From Phycisphaerae bacterium (GTDB lineage: Bacteria > Planctomycetota > Phycisphaerae > Sedimentisphaerales > Sedimentisphaeraceae), in the NCBI GenBank assembly GCA_027078365.1, contig JALWYQ010000039.1, positions 41,002-105,001 on the forward strand: 64,000 nucleotides of DNA, read 5' to 3'. Positions within the stretch are counted from its first letter, which is position 1. The number at the start of each line of letters is the position of its first letter. A program made the translations under genes and the position numbers. The notes under the pieces were generated by a model. That model was not told the DNA's origin. It saw nothing but the letters and a program-made list of their open reading frames with translations, and ran no database searches. Below are positions 36,902-45,202 of this stretch, in pieces.

Positions 36902-37591
36902 CTAAAAAGTATCCTTAAAGCGATATCCAACACCGCGAACAGTTTCAATATATTTACTGTAAGGCGCCAGTTTTTTTCTAAGCCCGACTATTTGAACATC
37001 AACAGCCCGATCCGTAACAAGATAGTCATCACCGTGTAACATATCAACAATCTGATATCTTGTAAAAACAAGACCTGGTCTTTTAGCCAGAGCATAGAGA
37101 ATATTGAATTCAGTAAAGGTTAGATCAACATGTTTATCTTCGATTAGCACTTGTCGTCGGGAGGGATCTATAGTTAATTCATGAATTTTCACAGGCACTT
37201 TTTCTAAACTACTAATCATACCCCTATGCAATATCCGCCGCAATCTGGCTATAAGAACTTTTGGGCTAAATGGTTTGGTTACATAATCATCGGCCCCTAA
37301 TTCTAGACCAGTAACAATATCAACCTCTTCTCCTTTAGCGGTAAGCATTATAACAGGGATATGTTGGGTCTTAGTATCGCTTTTAAGTTTTTTGCAAACC
37401 TCTAAGCCATCAATACCAGGGAGCATTAAGTCTAGTATTACCAAATCTGGCAGTTCGGATCTCACTTTTAACAAAGCCTCTTCACCAGTAACTGCCATTG
37501 CAACTCTATAGCCATTCTTGTCAAGATTATAACGAATTAGCTCAAGTACATCTTCCTCATCATCAACAACTAGAATGTTCTCTTTTGGCAT
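36902..37591 (-). CDS. phoB: Phosphate regulon response regulator PhoB
   Basis: A 229-residue OmpR-family regulator. The receiver (1-120) has acidic pocket Asp10-Asp11, phospho-acceptor Asp54 (LVILDLMLPGIDG), VIMLTAKGEE and the Lys in DYVTKPFSPK. The winged-helix domain includes LTFTEFNILYALAKRPG, VFTRYQIVDM, and TDRAVDVQIVGLRKKL with the end ETVRGVGYRF. It binds Pho boxes as tandem direct repeats. Such repeats occur upstream of its own gene, suggesting autoregulation. Confidence 0.95.
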   Translation of the reverse strand: MPKENILVVDDEEDVLELIRYNLDKNGYRVAMAVTGEEALLKVRSELPDLVILDLMLPGIDGLEVCKKLKSDTKTQHIPVIMLTAKGEEVDIVTGLELGADDYVTKPFSPKVLIARLRRILHRGMISSLEKVPVKIHELTIDPSRRQVLIEDKHVDLTFTEFNILYALAKRPGLVFTRYQIVDMLHGDDYLVTDRAVDVQIVGLRKKLAPYSKYIETVRGVGYRFKDTF

Positions 37592-37612
37592 AGCTTATTT
37601 CTACCTTATTTG

Positions 37613-37629
37613 AGTTAGCATATTATTGG
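37613..37629 (-). promoter_or_regulatory. Partial second Pho box pair close to the phoB start
   Basis: AGTTAG (37613) and TATTGG (37624) are 11 bp apart. The surrounding ~28 bases repeat those at the left end of the main array with seven differences, all transitions. It lies only 22-38 bases from the phoB start codon. Confidence 0.35.
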
Positions 37630-37711
37630 TTCTCGATAGGCATATTCTCTCGTCATCAACATCAACTGTAATATCTTATGCCGCAACACATTTCCACTTT
37701 TACTTTGTTTG

Positions 37712-37750
37712 AGTTAGTGTATCATTAGCAAACTGTTAGATTTTCGTTAG
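37712..37750 (-). promoter_or_regulatory. Candidate Pho box array upstream of phoB
   Basis: AGTTAG, CATTAG, TGTTAG and CGTTAG start at 37712, 37723, 37734 and 37745, exactly 11 bp apart. In the phoB direction this is CTAACG-N5-CTAACA-N5-CTAATG-N5-CTAACT. It is the cleanest of the three arrays. Confidence 0.72.
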
Positions 37751-37778
37751 TTTAGCTTCGATAATTGAATATAGGTCG

Positions 37779-37963
37779 GTGCAGGAGTTTGTCAAAACAC
37801 TGAAAAACCATGAGGACGGCATACTCAATCATGCAGACTATCCAATAAGCACAAGCCCACTAGAAGGGATGAACAATAAAATCAAGTTATAAAACGTAAA
37901 GCATATGGCTTTCATGATTCAGAGTATTTCGCATTAAAAGTTAAGCAGGCCTTCGTAGCATAA
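37779..37963 (+). pseudogene. Decayed C-terminus of an ISL3-family (IS204/IS1001/IS1165) transposase
   Basis: Reading frame 1 gives KNHEDGILNHADYPISTSPL followed by EGMNNKIK. It then stops, but shifting by one base continues with KRKAYGFHDSEYFALKVKQA and a TAA at 37961-37963. Together these match the DDE_Tnp_ISL3 C-terminal signature (LEGxNNKIKxxKRxAYGxxDxEYF). A single missing base in AAGTTATAAAA explains the frameshift. No catalytic N-terminal part or inverted repeats are seen nearby, so only a fragment remains. Confidence 0.8.
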
Positions 37964-37993
37964 TAAATTCATCAACTTTATTAGATTTGAACC

Positions 37994-39076
37994 TTAAATG
38001 TAGACTTCTATCTCTTTGGCGATTTTTTCAACTTGAGCAGGATCCCTAAAATCTGCGTCCTTCATATCAATTCTTATCACCGGCGAAGCCTGCCAATTTT
38101 GGAATAGTAAATCATATTTACGCTCTAGAGTCTCTAATAGATCTCTATCTAAATTACATTCAAAATCACGAGCTCTTTTTTTGATTCTTGCAAGACAATT
38201 TTCAATAGAGTCTTTGAGGTAAATCACAAGAGATGGCTTTTCTCTAAGCTTTGAAACTCGGCTGTATTCTTTTTTAAAACTTTCTAAATCCAACTCGTTT
38301 AGCCAATAGCTTGCATAGATGAGAGTCTTCTCAAATACAAAGTCACAAATATAGCTCTGATTTGCTGAGAGTTTTTTAGGATTTAATAATTCAAAAGCAT
38401 TGTTAAGAAAAAACAACTCACTCCTTATCGCTAAATCACTTTGCCCATCATAGACACCACCAATATATGGATTATTCTCGTAATCTTCGAATAACTCATT
38501 GGCCTCAAAGTATTTGCAAAGTCCTTTAGCTAGCGTAGATTTACCAACACCAATCATACCAGCAATCTCAACGATTTTTGGCTTATCCGGCTGAACAAAG
38601 AAATTCTCGCCGTTCAATCTATTTCGAAGTTCACCAACGGTTCTTTTTAATACTGGATGTTCAAAATCAGCTGCAATTTCCAAGAGTGGCTCTAAAACAA
38701 AGCTGCGCAGATGCATCTGTAAATGGGGAATTGTAAGGTTTTCAGACGATACGACCGTATTACCAAAGAAAATTATGTCGATATCAATCTCTCTAGAATC
38801 CCAGTGAGTTTTCTCTCTGCGACCAAGTTTCTTTTCAATCTGTTTACATATAGCAAGCAATTGGTATGGATTAAGAGTCGTACTAAGTCTTGCGGCTGCA
38901 TTTAAATATAACGGCTGCGCAAGCAAAGTAAGTGGTTTGGTTTCAAAGAAAGTACTACTATCTAAGATATCTATGTTGGGATCTGCATCAAGAAAACAGA
39001 TGGCATCGTTGATGTTTTTCTCTCTATCTCCTAGGTTTGAACCAAGCGCAATAAAAACTTGATCTATACGCCCCAT
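37994..39076 (-). CDS. folK: HPPK (FolK) fused to a deoxynucleoside kinase-like domain
   Basis: A 360-residue two-domain protein. Residues 1 to about 160 are 6-hydroxymethyl-dihydropterin pyrophosphokinase of folate synthesis: FIALGSNLGDREKNI, FETKPL, LGRREKTHWDSREIDIDII and IPHLQMHLRSFVLEPL. Residues from about 170 form a deoxynucleoside kinase: P-loop IAGMIGVGKSTLAKGL, ENNPYIGG, a DFVFEKTLIYA segment and the Arg-rich lid RIKKRARDFE. The same polypeptide may serve folate synthesis and deoxynucleoside salvage. Such fusions exist in other phyla. Separated from dapL by a terminator. Confidence 0.9.
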   Translation of the reverse strand: MGRIDQVFIALGSNLGDREKNINDAICFLDADPNIDILDSSTFFETKPLTLLAQPLYLNAAARLSTTLNPYQLLAICKQIEKKLGRREKTHWDSREIDIDIIFFGNTVVSSENLTIPHLQMHLRSFVLEPLLEIAADFEHPVLKRTVGELRNRLNGENFFVQPDKPKIVEIAGMIGVGKSTLAKGLCKYFEANELFEDYENNPYIGGVYDGQSDLAIRSELFFLNNAFELLNPKKLSANQSYICDFVFEKTLIYASYWLNELDLESFKKEYSRVSKLREKPSLVIYLKDSIENCLARIKKRARDFECNLDRDLLETLERKYDLLFQNWQASPVIRIDMKDADFRDPAQVEKIAKEIEVYI

Positions 39077-39113
39077 CTTGTCCCCACAGAAACGCTACAA
39101 ATAGTTAAAAAAT

Positions 39114-39135
39114 AAGGGGAGCAAAGACTCCCCTT
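39114..39135 (-). terminator. Intrinsic terminator of the tyrA-purL-purQ-dapL operon
   Basis: AAGGGGAG (39114-39121) pairs with CTCCCCTT (39128-39135) around a six-base loop. A T-rich run follows on the minus strand, 17 bases after the dapL stop. A short T-run on the other side is also present. Confidence 0.85.
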
Positions 39136-39151
39136 TTAAATTCCAAGTGCC

Positions 39152-40378
39152 CTATAACTTTGCGATTCGCTCCATCGCTTCTTTTACACGTGATAGATTA
39201 TTAAATGCGCTTAGTCTAAAATAGCCTTCACCAGACGCACCAAAACCAGAACCCGGAGTTCCAACAACATGAGCCTCGTTTAAGAATTTATCAAATAGCT
39301 CCCAGCTAGTCATTCCATCTTTTGTCTTTAACCAAACGTAAGGAGCATTAACTCCGCCATAGACTTCATAGCCCATCTCTTTTAGAGATTTCACCATATA
39401 GCTAGCGTTGGCCATGTATAGATCGATAATCTTTCTAACTTCTGCTTTGCCTTGCGGTGTGTAATACGCAGCCGCTCCAACTTGCGAGATGTATGACGCA
39501 CCATTAAACTTGGTTGAATGGCGTCTGTTCCAAATTGCATTTACCTCAACAGCACTACCATCGCTCTTATAAGCTTTCAACTCTTTTGGCACAACTATAT
39601 AGCCACAGCGCACACCAGTAAAACCTATCACTTTTGAGTAGCTTCTAAACTCGATTGCAACTTCTTTAGCGCCTTCGATCTCATAGATAGAGTGTGGAAT
39701 ATCCTCGTCAGAGATAAATGCTTCATAAGCAGCATCAAAGAGAATCAACGCTTTGTTTTCTCTGGCGTAGTCAACCCATTTTTTTAGAGTCTCTTTTGTA
39801 GCAACAGTTCCGGTTGGATTATTCGGATAACAAAGGTATATCATATCGACTGGTGTATCTGGGAGCTCTGGAGTAAAGTTATTCTCTGCAGTGCAAGGAA
39901 GATAAACCAATCCTTCATATCGACCATCTTTAGTTGCCTCACCGGTTCTACCCGCCATAACATTTGTGTCAACATATACCGGATAGACAGGGTCTGTGAC
40001 CGCTACGATATTATCGCGTCCAAAGATTTCTTGAACATTGCCAGTATCACATTTTGAACCATCACTAACAAACACTTCATCTGGAGAAATCTCAACGCCC
40101 CTAGCCTTAAACTCATGCTCAACAATAGCATCAATCAAAAAGCTATAACCCCTCTCAGGACCATATCCTTTAAATGTATCTGCGCTAGCTTGGTCATCTA
40201 CCGCCTTGTGCATAGCATCTAAAATTGACGGCACTAGCGGCTCCGTCACATCACCAATACCAAGTTTGATAATATCTGCATTTGGATTATCTTTGGCAAA
40301 AGCACTCACTCTTCTACCGATTTCAGGGAAGAGATAGCCAGCTTGCAATTTTAAGAAATTTTCATTAATCGTTATCAT
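39152..40378 (-). CDS. dapL: LL-diaminopimelate aminotransferase
   Basis: A 408-residue PLP enzyme converting tetrahydrodipicolinate directly to LL-diaminopimelate for lysine and peptidoglycan, bypassing the succinyl or acetyl routes. The DapL-type N-terminus is [20 protein letters not shown]. Further motifs are [46 protein letters not shown] and the PLP-lysine segment [17 protein letters not shown]. DapL has a patchy spread (plants, Chlamydiae, Verrucomicrobia, Lentisphaerae, spirochaetes, others), which informs the taxonomic guess. It starts one base after purQ ends. Confidence 0.95.
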   Translation of the reverse strand: MITINENFLKLQAGYLFPEIGRRVSAFAKDNPNADIIKLGIGDVTEPLVPSILDAMHKAVDDQASADTFKGYGPERGYSFLIDAIVEHEFKARGVEISPDEVFVSDGSKCDTGNVQEIFGRDNIVAVTDPVYPVYVDTNVMAGRTGEATKDGRYEGLVYLPCTAENNFTPELPDTPVDMIYLCYPNNPTGTVATKETLKKWVDYARENKALILFDAAYEAFISDEDIPHSIYEIEGAKEVAIEFRSYSKVIGFTGVRCGYIVVPKELKAYKSDGSAVEVNAIWNRRHSTKFNGASYISQVGAAAYYTPQGKAEVRKIIDLYMANASYMVKSLKEMGYEVYGGVNAPYVWLKTKDGMTSWELFDKFLNEAHVVGTPGSGFGASGEGYFRLSAFNNLSRVKEAMERIAKL

Positions 40379-40379
40379 C

Positions 40380-41168
40380 TTATAGATTTTCCTCTACGTA
40401 TTTTACCGCATTATTAAAAATTATCATACCATCAACCGTAACATCATCGCCAAGACGCGTCCAACGTGGGTGCTGAGTCTTGCGCACAAATCTCTCTGGG
40501 TGAGGCATCAATCCAAGCACTCTACCGGTTGAATCTGTCAAGCCCGCAATAGACTCCATGGAACCATTAGGGTTTATTGGAAAATCTCCAGTATTGCCAT
40601 TTTCATCCACGTAGCGTAGTGCGATATGTCCGTTGGCTTTAATTGCTTCTAAAATTTCTGGTGTTTTAGTTACAACCTTACCTTCACCGTGGGCCATCGG
40701 TAAATAAATGCGCTGGTCCTTATTGATAAAGACACACTTGTCAGTTCCTGGCTGCAAGTAAACCCATCTATCATCGAATTTTGCCGAGTCATTATTGGTA
40801 ATAGTAACAGTTTGAGTTTTATTATCTGCCCCAGCAAGCCCTGGAAGGATTCCTGTCTTTACTAGAACCTGAAAACCGTTACAAATTCCAAGAACAAGTT
40901 TACCATCATCGATAAACTTTCTTACAATATCACCTAAATGATGCTGCACTTGATTGGCAAGAATCTTGCCAGCGGCAATATCATCTCCGTAACTAAAACC
41001 ACCCGGAAAAACTAAAATCTGTATCGACTCTAAAATCTCTGGCTTTTTGATTAATTCATTTATGTGCATTCTTTGCGCATTTGCACCAGCAAGCTCAAGG
41101 GCATACTGAGTTTCATAATCACAATTTATTCCTGCAGCACGCAAGACTAATGCATTAACTTGTTTCAT
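40380..41168 (-). CDS. purQ: Phosphoribosylformylglycinamidine synthase, glutaminase subunit PurQ
   Basis: A 262-residue class I amidotransferase supplying ammonia to PurL. Motifs: [34 protein letters not shown], the nucleophile [18 protein letters not shown], and [10 protein letters not shown] carrying the His and Glu of the triad (intact, unlike PyrG here). It lies 23 bases downstream of purL and one base from dapL, so it is in the middle of a four-gene operon. Confidence 0.95.
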   Translation of the reverse strand: MKQVNALVLRAAGINCDYETQYALELAGANAQRMHINELIKKPEILESIQILVFPGGFSYGDDIAAGKILANQVQHHLGDIVRKFIDDGKLVLGICNGFQVLVKTGILPGLAGADNKTQTVTITNNDSAKFDDRWVYLQPGTDKCVFINKDQRIYLPMAHGEGKVVTKTPEILEAIKANGHIALRYVDENGNTGDFPINPNGSMESIAGLTDSTGRVLGLMPHPERFVRKTQHPRWTRLGDDVTVDGMIIFNNAVKYVEENL

Positions 41169-41191
41169 TGAAATATCCTTCTAATTTTCAC

Positions 41192-44074
41192 TTACCACGC
41201 TAATGGTTTTTGCCACGCATCTTTTAGTGAAGCAAGATCGCTATTCAAAACTTTATTGCCTCTACCATCATCTACCACGAGCCTTTTTTCTTGAGTTACC
41301 TTACCAATATAGCTAACTGGCAGAGGTTGCATAAAATCTTCAAACTCAGCAAATTTGTCAGGTGTAATCTCAAGCACATACCTTGAGTTAGACTCACTAA
41401 ATAGAGCAATATCAGCTCTTGTGCATTTTTCACCTCTAATTAGCTTTGAAAGATCTATATCAACACCAAGGTCTCCAGCAAACGCCATCTCGGCAAGCGC
41501 TACAGCAAGCCCGCCCTCACTACAGTCATGCGCACTTGAGACGAGTCCCTTGTTAATTGCCTCACTAACTCTCTCTGCAATCTTAGCTGCAAGTTCCAAG
41601 TCAACCTTAGGTACATTAGCACCCTTGTAGCCGTTTACGTGATAATAGTGAGATCCACCAAGTTCGTTACTTGTAACACCAATAACACAGATCTTATTAC
41701 CCGCAGCTTTGAAATCCATCGTTAAGCATCTGTTGATATCATCAACCACACTAACTGCACTTATCAATAGAGTTGATGGAATATTAACTTCCGTACCATC
41801 ATCCATGATAAATTCATTATTGAGGGAATCTTTACCAGAAATAAACGGAGCAGAAAACGCCAAGGCTCCATCTTTGCACGCCTGCGAAGCTCTAACAAGC
41901 GCACCTAAAATCTCAGGCTTGCCACAATTTCCCCAGCAGAAGTTATCAAGCAGTGCAATACGCTTAGAGTTACCGCCAACGCAAACAATATTCCTTATCG
42001 CCTCATCAATACCAGAAAGCGCCATCCAATACGGATCAATATCACCATATAGAGGGTTCATTCCGCAAGAAATCGCAACTCCCTTATCGCTATCAAACTT
42101 AGGCTTAACCACTGCCGCATCACTTGGCGCATCGTTTGTTACGCCACAGAGAGGTTTAATAACTGAATTACCCTGCACTTCATGGTCGTATTGCCTAATA
42201 ACCCATTCCTTACTTGCGACATTGTACGAAGAGAGAATCTTCTTCAAATCAGGAGCGTAATCGCTCTTCTCTTGCATATCTGGCTCGCTAAGGTTTGGGC
42301 TATACCATTTCGCCTGACGAGAATACTTTGGTATTCCATCGTGAAGGAATTCCATATCTAACTGACCAACTTGCGTGCCATCGTAGAATAGTGTTAGTTT
42401 TTTATCATCAGTAAACTCACCGATAACGACAGCCTCAACATCTTCCGAGCTAAAGAGAGCCAAAACTTCATCAATCTTATCTGGTTCAACAGAAATCACC
42501 ATTCTTTCCTGAGATTCCGAAATCCAGATTTCTGTATAGCTAAGCCCTGAATATTTAAGTGGCACTTTTTCAAGGTCAACCCTAACTCCAAGCTTCTCGC
42601 CCATTTCACCAACCGCAGAGCTGAGCCCTCCGGCGCCACAATCAGTTACTGCAGTAAATAGATTCCTATCTCTAGCTTGAATTAATGTGTCAAGGACCTT
42701 CTTCTCAACAATAGCGTTACCAATCTGAACCGCATGAGAGAAGATGTCCTCATGTTCATGCGTCATAGAACCACTCGAAAATGTTGCGCCATGAATACCA
42801 TCACGACCAGTACGGCCACCAACGACTACAACCAAATCGCCTGTCTTACCATGTTTAAAACATTTGTCGTTTGGCAGCATACCAACTGTACCACAGAATA
42901 CCAAAGGATTAGCTGTATAGCGGTCGTCAAAGTAGATGGCTCCATTTACCGTTGGAATACCCATTCTATTTCCATAGTCACGAACGCCAGCAACAACGCC
43001 CTTCATAACACGTCTTGGATGGAGAACTCCCTTTGGCACTTCATCTAATTTCATGTCTGGCATTCCAAAGCAGAAAACATCTGTATTGGCAATTGGCTTA
43101 GCACCAAGACCTGTACCCATAGGGTCGCGTACAACCCCGCCAATTCCTGTTGAAGCTCCACCGTATGGATCTAGTGCTGAAGGATGGTTGTGCGTCTCTA
43201 CCTTAAAACAAATTGCATCAGACTCATCGAACTCAATAACCCCAGCATTATCCTCAAAGACTGAGATACACCAATCTTTGTTAAGTTCTTGCGTAGCACC
43301 AAAGACTGTTTCTTTGAGTAGATTATTAAACTTAATCTTTTCGCCATTAAAATCTAAATCGACGCTACTCTTTAGAGTTTTATGAACACAGTGCTCACTC
43401 CAAGTTTGAGCCAAAGTTTCTAGTTCAACATCGGTAGGTTCTCTGTTAATAGATTTAAAATAATCCTGAATGGCAAGCATTTCCTTTTCATCAAGGAAAA
43501 GATCCATCTTCTTGCTTAGCTCAACGAGTTGTGCCTTGCTTAGGCCTAGCAACTCAACTGTTTTAAGCTCAAGCTCATAATCACTAAGATGAGGACTAGG
43601 CGGTTCAGAATCCACTCCATAGATCACATCTTCAATACAATCATTTGCAAGAACCCTTTTTGTAATAAGGTCTCTTTGTTCTTGAGTAATATCACCATAT
43701 ATTACAAATTTACGAGCCGTGCGCACCTGCTCAACATCCTTGCCCATATCGCTGATAGCAGTCATTACCGAACCTGAGACAGGGTCGGTTACGCCGCTTT
43801 TCAAATGAACCTCTATAACTGTAACCTTCTGCTCTGATTCAGGTGCAGGCATCCTGCCAATAAAACACTCCTGACAAACAGTATCGCTCAAAAGTTCTTG
43901 AGCAATCCTATTTGCAAATGCTTCATCAAAATCGCCATCTATCATAAACACTCTAGTGCTAGAGACGGCTGTTACCTCATCAATTCCAAGTTCTTTAATA
44001 TCATCAAGAACTGCCTTACCGTGTACGTCAGCAAATCCTTCACGGTCATAAACTTCAAAACGCCAGTGTTTCAC
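41192..44074 (-). CDS. purL: Phosphoribosylformylglycinamidine synthase PurL with two fused PurS-like domains
   Basis: A 960-residue enzyme of purine synthesis. Residues 1-75 and about 83-155 are each PurS-like (the second: VTVIEVHLKSGVTDPVSGSV, then QVRTARKFVIYG). A linker helix domain (SKAQLVELSKKMDLFLDEKE, TWSEHCVHKTLK) leads into the catalytic PurL: KVETHNHPSALDPYGGAST, GIGGVVRDPMGTG, GGRTGRDGIHGATF and VTDCGAGGLSSAVGEMGEKL, then ISGKDSLNNE and SAHDCSEGGLAVALAEM. The separate PurS subunit of small-type systems is thus built in, while PurQ stays separate. Confidence 0.93.
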   Translation of the reverse strand: MKHWRFEVYDREGFADVHGKAVLDDIKELGIDEVTAVSSTRVFMIDGDFDEAFANRIAQELLSDTVCQECFIGRMPAPESEQKVTVIEVHLKSGVTDPVSGSVMTAISDMGKDVEQVRTARKFVIYGDITQEQRDLITKRVLANDCIEDVIYGVDSEPPSPHLSDYELELKTVELLGLSKAQLVELSKKMDLFLDEKEMLAIQDYFKSINREPTDVELETLAQTWSEHCVHKTLKSSVDLDFNGEKIKFNNLLKETVFGATQELNKDWCISVFEDNAGVIEFDESDAICFKVETHNHPSALDPYGGASTGIGGVVRDPMGTGLGAKPIANTDVFCFGMPDMKLDEVPKGVLHPRRVMKGVVAGVRDYGNRMGIPTVNGAIYFDDRYTANPLVFCGTVGMLPNDKCFKHGKTGDLVVVVGGRTGRDGIHGATFSSGSMTHEHEDIFSHAVQIGNAIVEKKVLDTLIQARDRNLFTAVTDCGAGGLSSAVGEMGEKLGVRVDLEKVPLKYSGLSYTEIWISESQERMVISVEPDKIDEVLALFSSEDVEAVVIGEFTDDKKLTLFYDGTQVGQLDMEFLHDGIPKYSRQAKWYSPNLSEPDMQEKSDYAPDLKKILSSYNVASKEWVIRQYDHEVQGNSVIKPLCGVTNDAPSDAAVVKPKFDSDKGVAISCGMNPLYGDIDPYWMALSGIDEAIRNIVCVGGNSKRIALLDNFCWGNCGKPEILGALVRASQACKDGALAFSAPFISGKDSLNNEFIMDDGTEVNIPSTLLISAVSVVDDINRCLTMDFKAAGNKICVIGVTSNELGGSHYYHVNGYKGANVPKVDLELAAKIAERVSEAINKGLVSSAHDCSEGGLAVALAEMAFAGDLGVDIDLSKLIRGEKCTRADIALFSESNSRYVLEITPDKFAEFEDFMQPLPVSYIGKVTQEKRLVVDDGRGNKVLNSDLASLKDAWQKPLAW

Positions 44075-44103
44075 AATATCCCTTTCTGCGTTTAACTAAC
44101 GAG

Positions 44104-44976
44104 TTATATTATCTCACCGTTAGCAATCTTCAAATCAATAAGCTCCTTGCGTTTGTTACAAGCTTTATCTAAGAGCCTAGTAAGTTTTCTACGATCGCCA
44201 CTTTCCACTGCGGCGTTAATCTTCTTCAATTCTCTAATAAGCATATTAATACCAGTAGAAGAATTACGGGCGTTCGCCAACAAGATGTCTGACCAGATAC
44301 TTGACGGTCCAGAAGCAACTCTTGTGGTATCTATAAAGCCCTTACCTGCATACTCGATATCAGAATTCGAGGTAGCATTGGTTAAAGCGACTGCAACAAT
44401 ATGAGGCAGATGACTAACCCTACTAAATATCCTATCGTGCTGCGCAGGGCTCATAATCTTAACAAAAGCACCAAGAGAAGACCAGAACTCTTTTAAAATT
44501 TCAATCGATGCAACGTCTGTTGAGCGGTCTTTAGTTATGATACAATTTGCACCCGAGAGCAAATCATCTCTACCATACTCAACTCCGCGTTTCTCAGACC
44601 CAGCGATAGGATGTGAGCCAACATAATTTACGTCTTTAGAGAATACTTCTTTTGCCCACTTTAGCGGTTCAACCTTTGTCGAACCTACATCGGTGACAAT
44701 ACAACCCTTTTTGAGAAATGGCTTAATTGCTTCAAAAGTAGATTTGAATGTGAATATTGGTGTCGCAAGAATTACTATATCAGCATTGGCAACAGCCTCT
44801 TCTAGAGAATCACATATCTCATCCGCCACAGCCATCTCTCTCGCCCTGTCTCTAGTGGCAGCCCTATGGCTAAAGCCCACAGTACGCAGCTTCGGAAGAG
44901 CCCTAGAAACAGCTAAAGTAACACTTGAGCCCAAAAGCCCCATACCAAGCACGGTAATTTGTCGTAACCCTTGCAA
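44104..44976 (-). CDS. tyrA: Prephenate dehydrogenase
   Basis: A 290-residue NAD(P)-dependent enzyme making 4-hydroxyphenylpyruvate for tyrosine. Rossmann motif ITVLGMGLLGSSVTLA is near the N-terminus. DIVILATPIFTF, GCIVTDVGSTK, YVGSHPIAGSEKRGVEYG and FSRVSHLPHIVAVAL match the family. The frame is open to a GTG at 45018. I favour TTG 44976, because AAGGTG lies six bases upstream and little sequence then precedes the nucleotide-binding strand. First gene of the operon with purL, purQ and dapL (29-base gap). Confidence 0.88.
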   Translation of the reverse strand: MQGLRQITVLGMGLLGSSVTLAVSRALPKLRTVGFSHRAATRDRAREMAVADEICDSLEEAVANADIVILATPIFTFKSTFEAIKPFLKKGCIVTDVGSTKVEPLKWAKEVFSKDVNYVGSHPIAGSEKRGVEYGRDDLLSGANCIITKDRSTDVASIEILKEFWSSLGAFVKIMSPAQHDRIFSRVSHLPHIVAVALTNATSNSDIEYAGKGFIDTTRVASGPSSIWSDILLANARNSSTGINMLIRELKKINAAVESGDRRKLTRLLDKACNKRKELIDLKIANGEII

Positions 44977-45135
44977 AATAAACACCTTACGATATAAAAG
45001 TATTGCGATAAAAACCACTAAAAAGTAAGCTCAAATGGGCTGAATGTCAATTTTTTTCTTTATATTAACGGGCTAAATTGTTACTATATCTCCCGATATT
45101 GATACAAACGGACATTAATGCACATGAATACAGGA

Positions 45136-45176
45136 GCTTCCGAGAATTAAGGGTAGCCTTAAGGGGAAGCCTTTTT
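45136..45176 (+). promoter_or_regulatory. Terminator-like hairpin in the accA leader
   Basis: GCTTCC (45136-45141) pairs with GGAAGC (45165-45170), enclosing an inner stem TTAAGG/CCTTAA with GTAG loop. A CTTTTTATT tract follows and the start codon is 27 bases further on. It may be an attenuator or the terminator of a short leader RNA. Confidence 0.5.
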
Positions 45177-45202
45177 ATTAAGCTATTTGAGAGAAACTGG
45201 CT

